Of a stretch of 64,000 nt of DNA, positions 11,447-25,400 are shown one piece after another; the first letter of the stretch is position 1; every line of letters starts with the position of its first letter. The DNA is from Rhynchosporium graminicola (taxonomy: Eukaryota; Ascomycota; Leotiomycetes; Helotiales; Ploettnerulaceae): contig FJUW01000009.1 of NCBI GenBank assembly GCA_900074885.1, positions 609,019 through 673,018 of the forward strand, written 5' to 3'. The position numbers and the translations under genes are program-made. The notes beneath the pieces are model-generated. The model searched no databases. It had not been told where the DNA came from and saw nothing but the letters and a program-made list of their open reading frames with translations.

Positions 11447-14400
11447 TTTCAATGGATCCGATGATGAAGGTCAAGAAAAGCAAACCTCGAGCCTCTTATT
11501 CATCCACCACAACTTCTGTGCACGGAGAGAAGGGAACGGACGGGTTATTATGGCGATTTATGTATGCACAGCGGAGAATTTCATTCATGAGGTATCCGTT
11601 TTCCTAGTCTTGCAGTGGCTCGAGGAATGGAAAGGCCCTACCTAGAAAGGCAGGCAGGTACAGAAAGTATAACCTCAGACGACGGTCGGCCAGCGTGCAG
11701 CAAGGTTGCAGAATGTGCATTGTCAGGGCAATAGGAAGTGGGCAGCTGCACTTCTCTGCAGCTGAACAGGTTTTGATGTGGTCAGAACCAGTTTATAAGT
11801 TATGCAATGTTCCATTACTCGTCATGATCAGCTCACTCCGAAGTTTAGGTACGGATGGATCGATGTAAGGTACGTATCAATCAATGTAAGGTACAGACAG
11901 TATCAGACCGAGCCACTCACTCAATTGCTTTGGAAGCTCCTATTGAGTGAGCGAGCTTCACCAAGACAACTTGGAATGCCATGATTACCACCTGCTGCAG
12001 CTTGCCGGTTCCATTTTATCTTCTTTCGGAGCAGGTCTCCATTTTCATAATATAATCATTCATCCTTCCAAAAAGCAAACATCATTTGACACCTACCCAA
12101 GGGTGTATCCCTCCATGCAAACGCACAGATTCAACCCATCCGTCCTATCTCAATGATCCCACTGGTCAATCAATACCCAGCCAGTAGCCGTCTGTCCACA
12201 TCGGACAATTATATGGAGATATACTCATGCATGCTCACATATTATCCTGAGCAACGGACAGGACAGCAGCCTTGGTCAAGAGAGGCAGATAAGCAAGGCT
12301 TCAGCCAGGCCAGGCCAGACCACTATCAAGTAAGTACCTACAATAAGATCTCCTGCCGTCCACTTCCAGGCCCGATAGCGAACAAACACCCAAACACACC
12401 CTCAAGCTCTACTGTACATCCTCCTGCCTTATACTTCTCTTCAACACCAACACAAACACAAATACGATTTCAAATACATGAACGACGAACGACCCTCGAG
12501 CCTTCCCACGCATTGACACCCATCCACAACCCCACACTTCGTAAACCTCCGACCCTTCCCTTCATCCCACATGGGATCGATCGGCCTATGAGCACAGTTT
12601 ACGAGTTTATGAAACATGCCCGTCGCTCACTTAATCCAAATTTAAAGATGCCACATTAGCAAAACCCAATCGTCGATTCCGCTTACCTCCTCGGCAGACG
12701 CGATGTCAATATTTACAAACGCGTCCCACCCCCATCAATCTAAAGTAGCGACCTGCATCAACATTGCATCATCACGTAACCCTAAATAAATACCTACCTG
12801 CTTTTCCACTTTCGCTAAGCCAAGAAACCCCGACCTCCAGAAATGAGTCATCGTCTTTATCTTGGCTGCTCATACGCAGACTTCCAGAATAACTCCTGCC
12901 TGAAACCCAATTCCTGTATCATCCAGTCATGATCATGAGGTGTCTTTCCGCGCCAGATGTACCTTTCGTACCTATTTGTGCAGCCGCCTCGCTCGCTCGC
13001 TAGTTTCCAGCCGGCCTCTCGTCCTCGCTTCAAGCTAGAAGCAGATCATCATTCGCGACTTTCCATCGGTTTGTCTGACCATCTCATGCACTAAATCTAG
13101 CCCTAGACTTTCACTAGAATCTGTCTAAATTCAAGTCACCTGTGTGCGGTTACTGGGTAAGGTAAGGGCGGGGTCTGTCAATTAAGACGCTATACTAGCT
13201 ATGCTACCCTGCATGCAAGGGGCATAGCAAGCTCCTCCTGGCGTGCGTGCGAAGAAGATCGCGTGGCGAACAAGTGCACAATTACAATACAGAGCGAACC
13301 CTAGGTAGGTAAAAGCAAGAGCCTCTCCCTTATTTGATGAGCAAGCGCGCGTGGGAAATTGGTCAACCGCCAGTCTTTAACACGTATTTAGGGATACCGA
13401 GCGGTTATACAGATCTGCATCTACGAAATCGTTACGCACTCCTCGAAAAGCACTATCTAACCGCCGAGCCCGACACTCGAACAGTACTCAGACTTACCTA
13501 TCTATCTACCTAGCAAGCAATACATCTCATCTCATCGCATCTCGTTGCCGTATCAATAGTAACTTCACTCATCAAATCAATCAATCAATCACCCCTTCAA
13601 CGTCTGCAGCAAATACCTAGCTCTTCCTTCCTAGCTGCATGAGATATCCTGCAATGCAGTGCGATGCGAAGCTTCATGCACCCAGCGGTGAGCGTAGCCC
13701 TGTCAACCATCAGCCTTCCTCCCGTTCCTTATCGGTATCACCGGGGATCTTCTCTCTGTCTCGTCCAATCACCTCTCTCTGCTCGTGGTAAGAAATACAG
13801 TTTTGTTTCAGCTTCCACGATAGATATCGGCTCAGCCTCAAAGCTCTACCGTACCTACCTCTTTAGTGTTGTCCCGTGGTTGTCAGCTAATGTAAGATCC
13901 CGAGCCGTGTAGTACTTACTGAGTACGGAACGAGTTGCGGATATTGCTGATTGAAATGAAACCCTGAGAGAGAGCGAAGGAAGAGTTCGAAGGGATGGAA
14001 ACCTTGGTTGGGCTTAATTTGGACTGGCTGACGCTGGATTCGACGTGCCAAGGGATATATCTCATACTCACTTGGATACAGTATCCATCCGTACCGGGAA
14101 CCAAGCTTGTCTACCCGCAAGACACGATCGAAAGGACAGCTTACCAAACTCCCAAAGGCTCTGGGATATTATTCTGAGATGTTCCATAATGTGTTCCATC
14201 CACGTATTCATCCACACATTCTCGGAATAATCTATCATCTCATCTCTCATCCTCCAGGGAATCTCAACTCAAACACTTGAAAGTCTGGAGATATACGGAG
14301 GGAGTACAGTCCGAACACAGTCGCCAAAAATCTCCTTCTCAAGCCATACTCCCCTGCCCGCTGATCATCATCGCCGTCAAGACTTGAGAGTTGCGTTACG

Positions 14401-15386
14401 TCTCGCCCTACGAAACGCCAAAACAAGGTTATGCAACCCAAGGTCCTCCAAAAACGGCCTTTTATCCCCATTTATCCACCCCGCCCTCCACCTAAAGCAG
14501 ACACAAGTCCCCTCATAACCAAGCACAACCAATATACAACTTACGGGTGCGACTACGTACGATCAGCAGGTTGACATCATAGTTCCCACGAGTCACGATC
14601 TCAAATAAACTTCCTTCCTGACTCTTTGACAAGCCACGCACTAACTACTCCGTACAGCATTAGCCAAAACGCCGGTTCCTTGGTTCGAACGCGATAATTA
14701 GTTCTTCTGTTTACATATTATCTCAGCAATAGCAGTTCGTGCTAAGATCTCTTGATTTGGCTTTATAATAGTTGGGTTCGCGAAGCTGGCTAGCGGAAAA
14801 AAAAAGCAAATTGGAATTCCCATGCGCTGGCAAGATCTCGATCTTTTTCTTCAGTAGCGAGCGAGCGGTACCGGGAAGCAGGGTCTCGCCGACGACACAC
14901 GTCAAATTGAGATACCTACCCAGCTGGAAGGATGACCCAAGCAAGTAAGTGCACCAAATTCAACACCTGTCCCTTCCACGTGTCCGTGACAATGAGAAAA
15001 TAGTCCGTGACAGGATAATGTTCATTCAGCACGCCTCTTCCTCCATCCAAGCTCTGGATTAGTACACATGAACGAGACGCCGAACTCAATCAACCAAGGT
15101 AAATTCGACTCAGCCTTTCGACCGCCTTCGTTCTCTCTCACCTGCATAATCTCTTTCAAACATACCTATACCCTACCTCTAATCCATCCCAAGTTGCCTT
15201 CCCTCCTACCAATCAACTTCCTCGATTCGAGCTCGCCCATCAATGCGGATAGTCCCCCTCCACCTACCAACCCCACTCACAAGGTGGCCTGATCGATGGA
15301 CGAGTCGCAATCAGACCATGGCTGACAGTACTACGCGCGTTTGATGAATCCCAGGTCCTTGATTCGCTGGAAGCACGAGGGGATAG

Positions 15387-15422
15387 CGAGCTGAGCTGAG
15401 CTGATCTGAGCTGAGCTGAGCT
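15387..15422. repeat. (GAGCT)n pentamer repeat
   Basis: Imperfect tandem GAGCT units, interrupted once by GATCT. Confidence 0.8.
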
Positions 15423-17346
15423 CTTTAGCGAGATTTGAACCTAAAAGGAAGGTGGGAAGACGCGAACGTGTGTGCCAAGACTGCAAAAGTAAACAAAGAC
15501 CGCGGATGGGCCGAGGCTTCTAGCTGGTCACGGGAACAGAAGCAGTTGCTGGAATTCACTGAAGTTGATTAACACTTCTTGTTTGGAAGCTTGACTTCTG
15601 GAGAGCTTCTATTTTTATATAGATTCGGGAAGCTAATTGCTCCCTTCTTTTGGGAATGAAAGGTCGAAGGAAATCCAGACTTTGCTGTTCGGGTTAAAGA
15701 TCAAAAAGACGAGGAAGATCGCTGGGCGGTTAATGCATTCATTCCTACTATGCCAAGTACTAGTGGGACCCGTCCTGTCCTGTATTGAAGAAAAATCCTC
15801 CCTCCACTCCAGCTTACGAGTATGTGTTTGAAATGTAGCGATCGCATATCATCGACATCACATCACTCCGTCTCAAACCACAAAATAGAAGTCAGGATAC
15901 TGATCCTCCTTCATGCAGAGGCCAGTAAAGAGTCATCGCCCCACTACAGCTCAAGATTCCGAGAAGTTACCTTACAACTCCACATAACAAATATCTCGTT
16001 GCTATGGAGAAGCGCTCCAGCAAGAGCTCCTGTGGATTTTGTCCCGCAGCTGCATATGCATATGCATATGCAATGCGCTGCACAGTGATTGTGCCCTGCA
16101 TCACCAAGCACCGCAAGTAGAGTAAATGACTCCATCTCGTCCATCTCCATCTCCATCCATCCGTCGGCATCTGCAAAGCGAGCAGCCATGGGGAAGCACA
16201 GTCTTCATCCACCGTTTCAAGTCTCGAGCAAGTGTGCACATCTCAATCCCTGAACCTGCTTGCTTGCTCACAATAGAAAAAAGAAAGCGATCTTAGCTAG
16301 CTTCACCCTCCGTGCGTCTCGCGCTTCCTTCCGAACCACAGAAACATAACGGAATATAAATTAATTATACCGGATGGAAAAAAAAAAAAATTTGCTTCTG
16401 CATAGGCTTGCTGGCTTGCTTCTTTCTTATATCCCTCTTTGCTTTTGCGCGGTACATCCGCTATCATAAAGCTGCTGCCACAAGATCCACTAATATCGGT
16501 GGACGGCTTGCTTCTCATCTCCACAACCTTCCTTTTTCCTAGATAGCAGATTCTCTAGCTGTGCGTATGCAAGTACAAATACCGACACCCACCCCGCCTA
16601 TCCATTATTATATTTTGTGCTGTGTTGCACGCGCCATTATGCTGTGCATGATTCGAGCCAGTGAACTACTTCCAGAAGTCGGCAGGAAAGCTATGGACTT
16701 CCGTACCGTACGCCGTGCGACCGGGAGATGAGCAGAAGAGGAGCAGCGGGAGAGGAGAAGAGCGTATCTTGACATGTAAGATCTCTGGACAACCAGTCCT
16801 GTTCTGGTATTTGGGAAGAATCTGCTTGGTGAGAAAGTTATTTATTTTCTCTGCCTGCCTTTTTCTTCTCTCTCCCCCACACTGAGGAGAGGAGGAGCTC
16901 GCCATATTTATTCATGAAATTGGGCATCGGCCGAACTGAATTCTTCTAGTTGATGGAGACATACTGGAGACATTATTCAAGTCAATCCACCATATTACTC
17001 TATACTGCCGAGACCGGATCAATTCCTTCACGAAGTCATTCCTTTACGGAGTTTCTCACATCTCAAAACATCTCGATCACTCATACAAATCCTCGATTCT
17101 CTCAAGACTCTTCAATGCATCACTGGTCCAACCAGTCAGCTCGTCAATAATTGCCAAACCTTTATCCTGGACAGGCAGACGTCCTTCAACTCCACAGTCT
17201 CACTGTCACAGACAGGAACAAGATCCACCTTCGATGCATCCTCCGTTTGATCCACATCACGCTCTACAAGCTCCCTCCTACCCCGCAAAAGAACCTCTCT
17301 TCCTCTATTTTGACATGTTCTACACCTCGCCCTCGATAACCTTTCA

Positions 17347-17793
17347 TTGAGTTTAGCACCTCTATCCAATATCTACACTTCCTCTATAACCCGTCATGAT
17401 ACGTTCGTTACCATGCTCATTGTCCCTCGCACTCTCTTCCCTCTCATGCCTCAGAAAAACCCGGTACCTGAGCTTCGACCATCACCAATCAGCAAGGACC
17501 AGGTCCAGGTCCAGGTCCCGGTCAACCTCAACGTCCAAGTTTCTCTCGCGGCACCCAGAACCCCAGCACGTCCGTCCGTGTATTTTCAAAAAGGCTCCAC
17601 AGAGACACCACAGCCGAATGAATAACCTCCTGACTCCCGAGACAAGGTGTACACTCCGTCGGTCCAGGCCGCGGACGGTCGTGCCATTGCCAAATACGAC
17701 CCGACCCTACAGAGCTTCCGTCTGACGTTACACACTCTTCCATGGATCGGCTTCACAGCCGTGCTTCTTTCCATTCCAAGAAGTGAGACTTGA
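17347..17793 (+). other. Possible interrupted open frame (one TAA)
   Basis: A plus-strand frame is open from 17347 to 17793 apart from one TAA at 17623-17625. The part after the stop (PPDSRDKVYTPSVQAADGRA...) has protein-like composition, as does the part before it (Pro/Val-rich). A CAA-to-TAA change would explain the break, but an overlapping frame at 17396-17725 is open as well, so chance is a real alternative. No family is recognised. Confidence 0.2.
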
Positions 17794-18534
17794 TGGTTTA
17801 TTAGGGCTGGCTCATTCCATCCGTCGTCCTGACCCTTTCACTTCTCTACTCTATGCATAGGCGAATGCACGCTTGAATGACAGGGCAGGGCAGAGGAGAG
17901 GGAAAGCCCTGCACAGATCAGATCGTACTTCGCGAGGAGGAGGGTTTTGCGCACTTTTCTTTCGGGGATTGGAGTGAGTATATAAGATAGACCCCCTTCT
18001 CTATATCAGGCCCAGTAATTCGACTCCGGCTACATGTAATACCACCCGAGCAACAGGGATTCAGGCATCGTAAGCATTTTCGGATTGCACGATGTAAGTA
18101 GGTAAGTACGAATACGCTTTCTAGCGACCGGTACGTACAGTAGCCACGGATTGAGTATTGGGTAGTGCGAGGGATTGAAATCCGACCTCATCTGATATGC
18201 TTGGTATGGTGGATCAGAAAGACCGTATATGCGCAAGCCGCGTCGGGATGTTTGGACGTGGTGCCTTCGACTATTGCCATACATGAAGGTTTCGAGGCTT
18301 CTTGAATGATTGATATCTAGTCATAGCGATCGAAATCTTATTTCCTCGTCAATCGCTAATCTGATATCCTGTTGTTATCAGAAAGAAAGGACTCACTTGA
18401 CAGTCAGGCATTGTGATTTCGCTTTCTAGCGAAACATTGAACATCAGTAGGAATGAATGGAATGGAATGAAACGAAACGCGGAATATCAAACTTCTCTCT
18501 CGAGTTTTCTCTTCTTTTGTCTGTATATTTATGG

Positions 18535-18583
18535 GCATGCATGCATGCAAGTGTATTTATAGCTAGCTAACTAGCTAGCTAAT
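18535..18583. repeat. Palindromic GCATGCAT and CTAGCTAG repeats
   Basis: A run of ATGCATGC units is followed 15 bases later by AGCTAGCTAACTAGCTAGCTAA. Both are self-complementary short repeats. Confidence 0.75.
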
Positions 18584-19266
18584 GAGATATTCTCAATCAT
18601 TGAAAGAAAGCCACGCTTCCTGAAAGATAAGATAAGATAAGAAAGGAAAGGAATGAAAGATGCTGTTGCGGCGGACGATAGGAATAGTTTGTGTGTTATT
18701 TTGGGTCTGTTGCTTGTGATGAAATAAATATACTTACCTACCTTTTCTTATTATGTTCTTATCATATCATATCTTGACATCTTGTATAGTTTGCTCTGCC
18801 CTGCTCTACTTCTTGTCTGGTTTATTCTGCTCTGCTCTAAGTGTATCTCCATCCTTTTCTTTATCCTAAACGTACCGTTTCTCCTCCAGGGGACTGAGAA
18901 TGGGAAACAGGAAGGGACGTATTGGAAGTATGAGAATGATCCAGAATCCTTGTCTGCCTTGCCTGCATTTAGATTACCTGTCTACGGGATATGTTGAGAT
19001 GAGACGAGGTGAGAGTAGGTATGTAGGTATGTAGGTAGGTATTAGCATCTCTCGCTTACTGTGTTGTGTTGTATTGTATATGAATATATACATTCACCCA
19101 CGCACCCACCCACGCACCCACCCACCTACCCATTGTGTACTCATTGACTCCTTTATCTTTCTATCCAACCCTCCATGATCTAGGCTACTAGATATACGTT
19201 CCGAGCACCCTTTTCCCTTCTATGTTCGCAATCCTTAATTCTCAATCTCGTTCTCCCCTTTTTAAA

Positions 19267-19288
19267 TTTTTTTTTTTTTTTTTTTTTT
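19267..19288 (+). repeat. Poly-T tract
   Basis: Uninterrupted run of about 22 T residues. Confidence 0.85.
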
Positions 19289-20744
19289 GGTTTTTTCTGG
19301 TTTTGTGCTAGATAGGCACTGACTTATATTCTTATAAGAGATAGATGCTATTTCCTGCTGTTGACGCATGGTTTTGAGAGGACGGGAGGAGAGAGCTCCT
19401 CTTGCTGCTAAAATTACCTTCTTTACCTGGGCGTGTCTTTTCATTTTTGGGTTCCGGGGGGTGGCGAGGGGAGGATATTTCATTCTGGATTCTGGATTCT
19501 GGCTTCTGGATATCGTGTTTTTGTGGGGTGGAAAGAAAGGGAGTTGAATGGGTTGATCGATCGATTGATCGATAAGGTATATAGAAAGAGCAGATTTGGA
19601 AGGCTGGCTCGCTGGATTGAGTGAGGATGGGATAGATGTTTTGATGGAGAATGGTGCTGCTCTTTTGTTTTCCTCTTTCTTTCTTCTGATTTGATATGAT
19701 GTGAAAGTCTTTCGTTGCTAAGAAGAGGGCTTGGTATTTCTAGACCTTTGCGAACCTTTGCATACAAGTCAAAAGGGGGTCTCGAGAGGGTGTATACCTA
19801 GAGCTTGGTATACCTAGAGCTTGGAATTTTTTCAAAGTATTTTGAGGGGATTGAGAGGGGAGGAGGGAAAGGTGAAAAGCGAGGATAATTAGGTGAGGGT
19901 GACACCAGAGTAGCTTGTTCATATAGCGATGCGTTATTTCATCATTGAAAATAGCAACCTTTGCGTAACTTTTGCTTTTAGCAATGTTATATACTCTGAA
20001 AACTGGATGTATGACGCTATATCAGAAGATTCATACTCCAGATAACCCATTATACGCTGTATATAGTCGAAACAAGCTTCCTATGACATAACAGGGCCGA
20101 GAGGAAGAGTTCATGCCAGGGGGAACAACGTTATACAAAATTATAGATTATCATATTAAGTATTAGGTATTTAGAATAAGTGATTGTGAGACAGATTATA
20201 TAGTTTATACTTCAAACGATAAAAGGAACCAGGGATAATATTCACTATTGCTTGCTTTGCAGTTGTTAACAAAGTGCTACTACTACCAAAGGTCCTGTTT
20301 TCCTATAAAATGCAAGAACAAATATCAAGCAAAGCATAAACCTTGATTAGTCAATTTATGTTTCAAGGAGAATATCGTCTTCACTTTCATCACGCACCTT
20401 CAGGGGAGTTGGTTCTAACCTGTATTGTTTACTAGAAGGTTCGCGCATCGTGAGCTCCCCAGATTCTTCCAATCAGAAGATTTGCAGTCTCAGAACTGCC
20501 TATTTGGAGCTTTATACATGGAACGACCAAGATATTCGAACTAAAGCTGTAACGGGGTTGAGGTTAGGCTCACATCAACTACGCCATCTGGACCAAAAGA
20601 TTATAATATTCAGCGCACGCTGAACACGCCTAACACCGTACATATACAACCGACTATCACGTGCCCATTACAAAAGCCTAGTAGTGTTTGATTCATCGCC
20701 AGTCATCTTGCCCAACCGTATCCTTCGTCCTCGCTGAGCTTAGC

Positions 20745-20752
20745 TATATAAA
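20745..20752 (+). promoter_or_regulatory. TATA box-like element with upstream CACGTG
   Basis: TATATAAA lies 82 bases downstream of a CACGTG palindrome (20658-20663) and about 60 bases before an ATG that gives only a six-codon frame. It looks like a core promoter without a surviving reading frame. Confidence 0.3.
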
Positions 20753-20980
20753 GCGCTCCCTTCGTCAGCTCATGCTCACTCATCTCACCGGCATTTCTCC
20801 CGAATCTGAGAAATATGGAGCCAAGGTTCAATTAAAGGTTTAGTGTTTTACGTTGAGATCAAGGACAGGCGGAGCTCTTTGTGGGAGACGTGAATGTGAA
20901 GAACCTGGCAAGAGTATGGCAACAATCACTGATGAGAAAGTCTATGAACATATTTGTCACGTGTCAGGTGTTGTCGTTTA

Positions 20981-21020
20981 AATCTCTGTTGTCATTTGAG
21001 GCTACTGGACCGAAATTAGA
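20981..21020 (+). repeat. Diverged duplicate segment, copy A
   Basis: This segment, with core TGTCATTTGA followed by GCT, GAA and TAGA blocks, matches copy B at 22458-22498 over about 40 bases with scattered substitutions. Confidence 0.45.
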
Positions 21021-22457
21021 GGCGGAAAAAATAGTAACATCATCCGTCTTTTAAATAGTATTCATCATGGCTTCCCAGCTCCCATGCCGGGGATTAAACT
21101 TCTTTCCTTTCGTTCGATTTATACCTCCTCCTGACTTCATGCCTATGAACAAGCAATTCTGAGCTCAATCCAGACTCTTTTGTAATTGGGTTAGCTGCTC
21201 GAAATCGAGAGATGCTTAATCATACTAACTCGAGGATTTCTCAACATGGAAATTGTAAAAGTTCTTCACTGGTTGTTACGTACTTGCATTAAACATTCCG
21301 AGCCAAAAGATGCCGATGCCCTAACAAAGAAAGTAACTCGTGTGTGATGATGTAGGGATATTTTCTTCCTGAGATAAGAGGTTGGAGGTTTGAAGAGGGG
21401 GTAGACTCGGTTATACCCTATGCTTCGAGAATTAGAGGGCAGGTATTCCAGGTAGATGGCTGCGTGTGAGTTAGAGATAATTCTCTTCAAGTTTAGAATA
21501 TTGCTGACATTCAGGGCTGGGAAGATTGTAAATCGGACCTCTGGATCCGTGACATGACTGCGTAGCGTACAGAAAATTCTACTTGTAAGCTCTCAAGAAA
21601 TCCACAACAATCGTGGAAAACCGGTACAGTACAAAAGCAGCCACATCCTCTTTGGAACCCACAACGAGACCCAAATCCCCAATCACAACTTTTTCGATTC
21701 GCAATGGATAAGGATAGGCCAGTAAAGTGATCAAGTGCGCCTTCCCTGAGGGCCGCGAGGTATATCAATCTGAATGTTGATGATCCAGCACTCGTAAACT
21801 ATATTCACAAATTTCATAACTACCGCAGTATTTCAAACTTCGGAGAAAGCTCACTACTAGTGAACATGGCTTTGCCAGCCTCTTATCATTACTGCTAAAT
21901 TCTCGTCTCCTTTAAAGCGTTATGATTCATCGACGATATTTTGGTAACTTCAAAAACTAGTTCTGTATGACAATTTTCATAATTTCAAGGAATTCGCTAG
22001 GATGTTACGATCTTCATTATCTGAATTATCACTTCTAGAAATCGTCTTCATGATTTGATGTGATCACGTGAGTTAAGTTCTTGACAACTGGTCTAGAGGA
22101 CGTGTTAAGGTTTATTTATATACTCGTAGGAAAAATTCTATTCTTCCATTTCCATGTCTCTGGTTCTTGAAAAAGCGGATTCAACACTTCATCACAGCTG
22201 CTTCGTGCCCGCTTAGATTATATTATAAAGGCATTACCTGAAGTTTTACTTTCGTTCAAATTCTTATGGGATAAAGATATGCAATGAGCTCGGAGTATGG
22301 TGTCGATTGTGACATATTGAAGATCTGGTTTAGAGTCGAGATATTGCTTTAGAACACTAAGTAGGGCCAGAATTTAAGTCAAGAAGTAGTGATTAGCAAT
22401 ATAGCGAACAGAAACTTTGCTCTTCGTATTGAGGGGTATTGTGACTGCTATCAATAC

Positions 22458-22498
22458 AATATCTGCTGTCATTTGAAGCTTTTTGAAACGAAGTAGAA
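22458..22498 (+). repeat. Diverged duplicate segment, copy B
   Basis: Partner of copy A at 20981-21020, in the same orientation and about 1.5 kb away. Both lie a few hundred bases downstream of a CACGTG plus TATA pair, so whole small units may have been duplicated. Confidence 0.45.
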
Positions 22499-25400
22499 AG
22501 ATTTAAGAAGACGAGGTGTAAGATAGTATGATTGATAGCAATACGAATAGTTGGGTTTGTGCGGGACTTTTATACATTAAGTGCAGACATAACATACGAT
22601 TCTGAAGAGGGTATTAGTATTTGTGTATCTACGATGTTGACTCACCTTAATCATTATATTTGGATTTTAAATATGGATAAGTCTAGGAAATTGTAGTATT
22701 TTAGATAATCGTATATTTTGCCATTATTTTTATGGCTGTCGACAACAGACTCTTATCATGCGGTTGAGGTTTTAATTCGGGTCACGTAACACTTAGATAC
22801 GTTAACTTTGCCTAAGGTTAGAAAGGGAACAATATGGGGACTTCATCGAACGCGACGAATTTGAAAGCTGCTGTACTCTCTCTCCAACGTCGGCACATTA
22901 GGTAAGCCTGCGTTTAATTCTGCCTGTTTGTTGTCTTCTTGCCTCCAGGCCTCGAGGTGATATTTATACTTCGCTCCCCACTTATCGTACTCGAAGTTGC
23001 TTGGACTATATCCTTGGAAGACATCACGTCATATGCCTTCGTATGGTGAAATTAGAAATTGGACAGCCTATTCAAAGATCATATCTGAAAATCTAGGTTA
23101 ATCTAGTTTCGTAATCTTACTTCTTGTTCATATATCAGTAAATACTAATAGACGGCATAGCAATATGCCTCGGGGCAAATTTTGCAGAATACTTAAGACA
23201 GATGATGTGAGTCACTTCAGATACATCAAATTGCAGAGATAGAAATTTTCATAAGATTCGAAAAGAGACATAATCTACCGGATTCTTAGGCTAGACGGAA
23301 AGACCGTCCGGGTTTCCACGTTTACATGATCGAAAGACTTTCTAATTCATTTATAACTCAAGCTCCTGGGGAGACCTCACCGCATCATGTAGACCTTGAG
23401 CCTACCCCAGCACCTCCAGAGAGAGGACTTCAAGATAAACCTCATCAGTGACATGTTGAACAAGCTATTCTTGCGAACTCTTGAAAGATATCAAATTGTC
23501 GGAGTATTTAGGCTGTTGGATCTCAGGAAAGGAGATCAGCTTCGTGTATAATTGTTGTCAAAGCCTTTAATGGTGTTAATGACCATAATTTAGTTTGCAG
23601 TGGACACATGACTGTCGATCGAGAAGTCGTTGTCTTTAAACATACGTACCGAAAGTCACTTGATTATTGATAACGCTAACAAATGATAACACATCTATGC
23701 GATCGTTGTTTCTATCTCCTCGTATTGATCTACTCCTTAGGTCGTACAACAAAACAGATTTAGGTGCTCGTCCCCATGAGTGGATGAAGGTCCTCAATTA
23801 ACTATTATGGTTTTGGCATGAATGAGGTTCTAGATGACTTTATACACCCAGCTTCCGCACATTTTCGGTAAACGAAATAAGTCATGAAGCTCATGAATAA
23901 TCCGAGCAATTCATCACACTTACTCGCTTGTAATATTCAGAGCTAGGGATCAGGGATATAAAGTAGCGGTACTCTCCTTTGGGGATTATCACCATTTCTT
24001 CACTGGAACAGATATAGACGACAAGCGATGCCCGATGTATAACTTATACGTACGCAGACTGAGGATGTTCAATATGCAGCTGCAAATTGCACGGTAGACT
24101 GCGCTATGTTTGAAATAAAGATATCTCAAAATACAGCTGCAAAGATTTCAAGTTTGGGCAAATAGTTCACTGTCATCAAATTACCAACCGTCAATATAAA
24201 GGAACATACTACCACCATCGATGTAGTGTCTAAAGCTAGAAATTTCAACCCAAAAAGTACAAGGAGCCATGATTCCGTACTCACGTTCTCTTACCGCTCT
24301 CTAATAAAGAGTGGAGTTGAGATGCGATAAAGAGACTAAACCAATCACTGACGGTCCCGAGAAAGGGAAGGTATAGACTGGAGCAGTTTCTCATCTGAGG
24401 TGACGTCAACTGCGTCAAGGAGGTTTTAAGTACCTAATCTTCGTAAGGATCTGTTTGGAATTAGCAGCGGTGAAGCTTTCGGCAGGCAATGATATGTAAT
24501 AAATTCTCGCTTTTGAATCTTGAAGATGGGAATGGGGACAAGGGTGGAGTATTGACATAATATTATGTAAAAGATTGAAACATTTCACGTGTGAGTATCC
24601 ATGTCGCTTTTTGTGATAGGTTTTACTGATTATAGTAATAAATTACGCGATATTGGGCTCGTGGTTTTGTAAGAGATTTGTATAGATAGAATCGATTTTC
24701 TTAAAGAAATGAATCTCGTCGAGGGCTCTAACAGGATCTAAATCTTGGATTTGGATTGAAAGTAAAGAATAGAGCGGTAGAGATTATTACTTTGCATACT
24801 GGTATCAGAAATTTACAGACTAGCATGTCCCAATCAGCTTGCTGAGATCTAATAGGCGGAGATGTTTAGATAAGTACACAGAAAATAGGTCGTATCTCCA
24901 AGGCACAATTATACAGGTAGACAGGAGTCACAGGACCGATAAAATTTTGGCCGCTAGTTGTAAGATTCTCTTCATCTTTAAAAAAAATTACAGAAAATTT
25001 CTCGGGCACACAGGAAAGATGGAAAGCTGGGCCTTGTTCTATCAGCAAATATAGAAGCTTTAGCAAATCAATATCCATTGACTAAGGACGGAATAACAGC
25101 CCCCTCAAGATATCTGAAGACTCGTATCTTCATTACCAGTCCGTTTCACTGCCCCCAGGAATCAATGCCAAGCTACTAAATCTCTGTGCATATCTCTCTC
25201 TCGTAGCTAGAGCTTTCCCGCCATATCTCTAGAATCTCTAGAACCGAGTCAATAGCTCACAGCGATAATTTAAAACTTCTTTTTTGATAAGTTAGCTGGA
25301 TCTACGAGGGTATATTCAGCTACGAAAGCATATTGTCAGTCATAAAGGGAAGCAGAAGATACAGTAGATCCCTGGTATGGAGATAAAAATCAAGCGTCTT

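Larger units (their letters stand above)
11111..19900. other. Gene desert, GC-moderate, microsatellite-rich
   Basis: No recognisable protein domain was found on either strand. Open frames reach 168 codons (12153-12659, plus strand) but have no matching splice structure or family signature. The stretch is dense in short tandem repeats: GAGCT near 15387-15422, TGCATA near 16050-16073, GCATGCAT and CTAGCTAG near 18535-18583, CCCACC near 19095-19130 and poly-T near 19267-19288. CT-rich tracts occur near 17150-17450. Long untranslated leaders, non-coding transcripts or regulatory DNA are possible; the sequence does not decide. Confidence 0.55.

Noticed and set aside
12153..12659. 168-codon plus-strand open frame
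   Set aside because: No recognisable domain, low-complexity second half, no promoter or splice evidence; kept only as part of the gene desert.
14670..14700. GGTTCGAACGC resembling a tRNA B box
   Set aside because: No A box or cloverleaf can be built around it.
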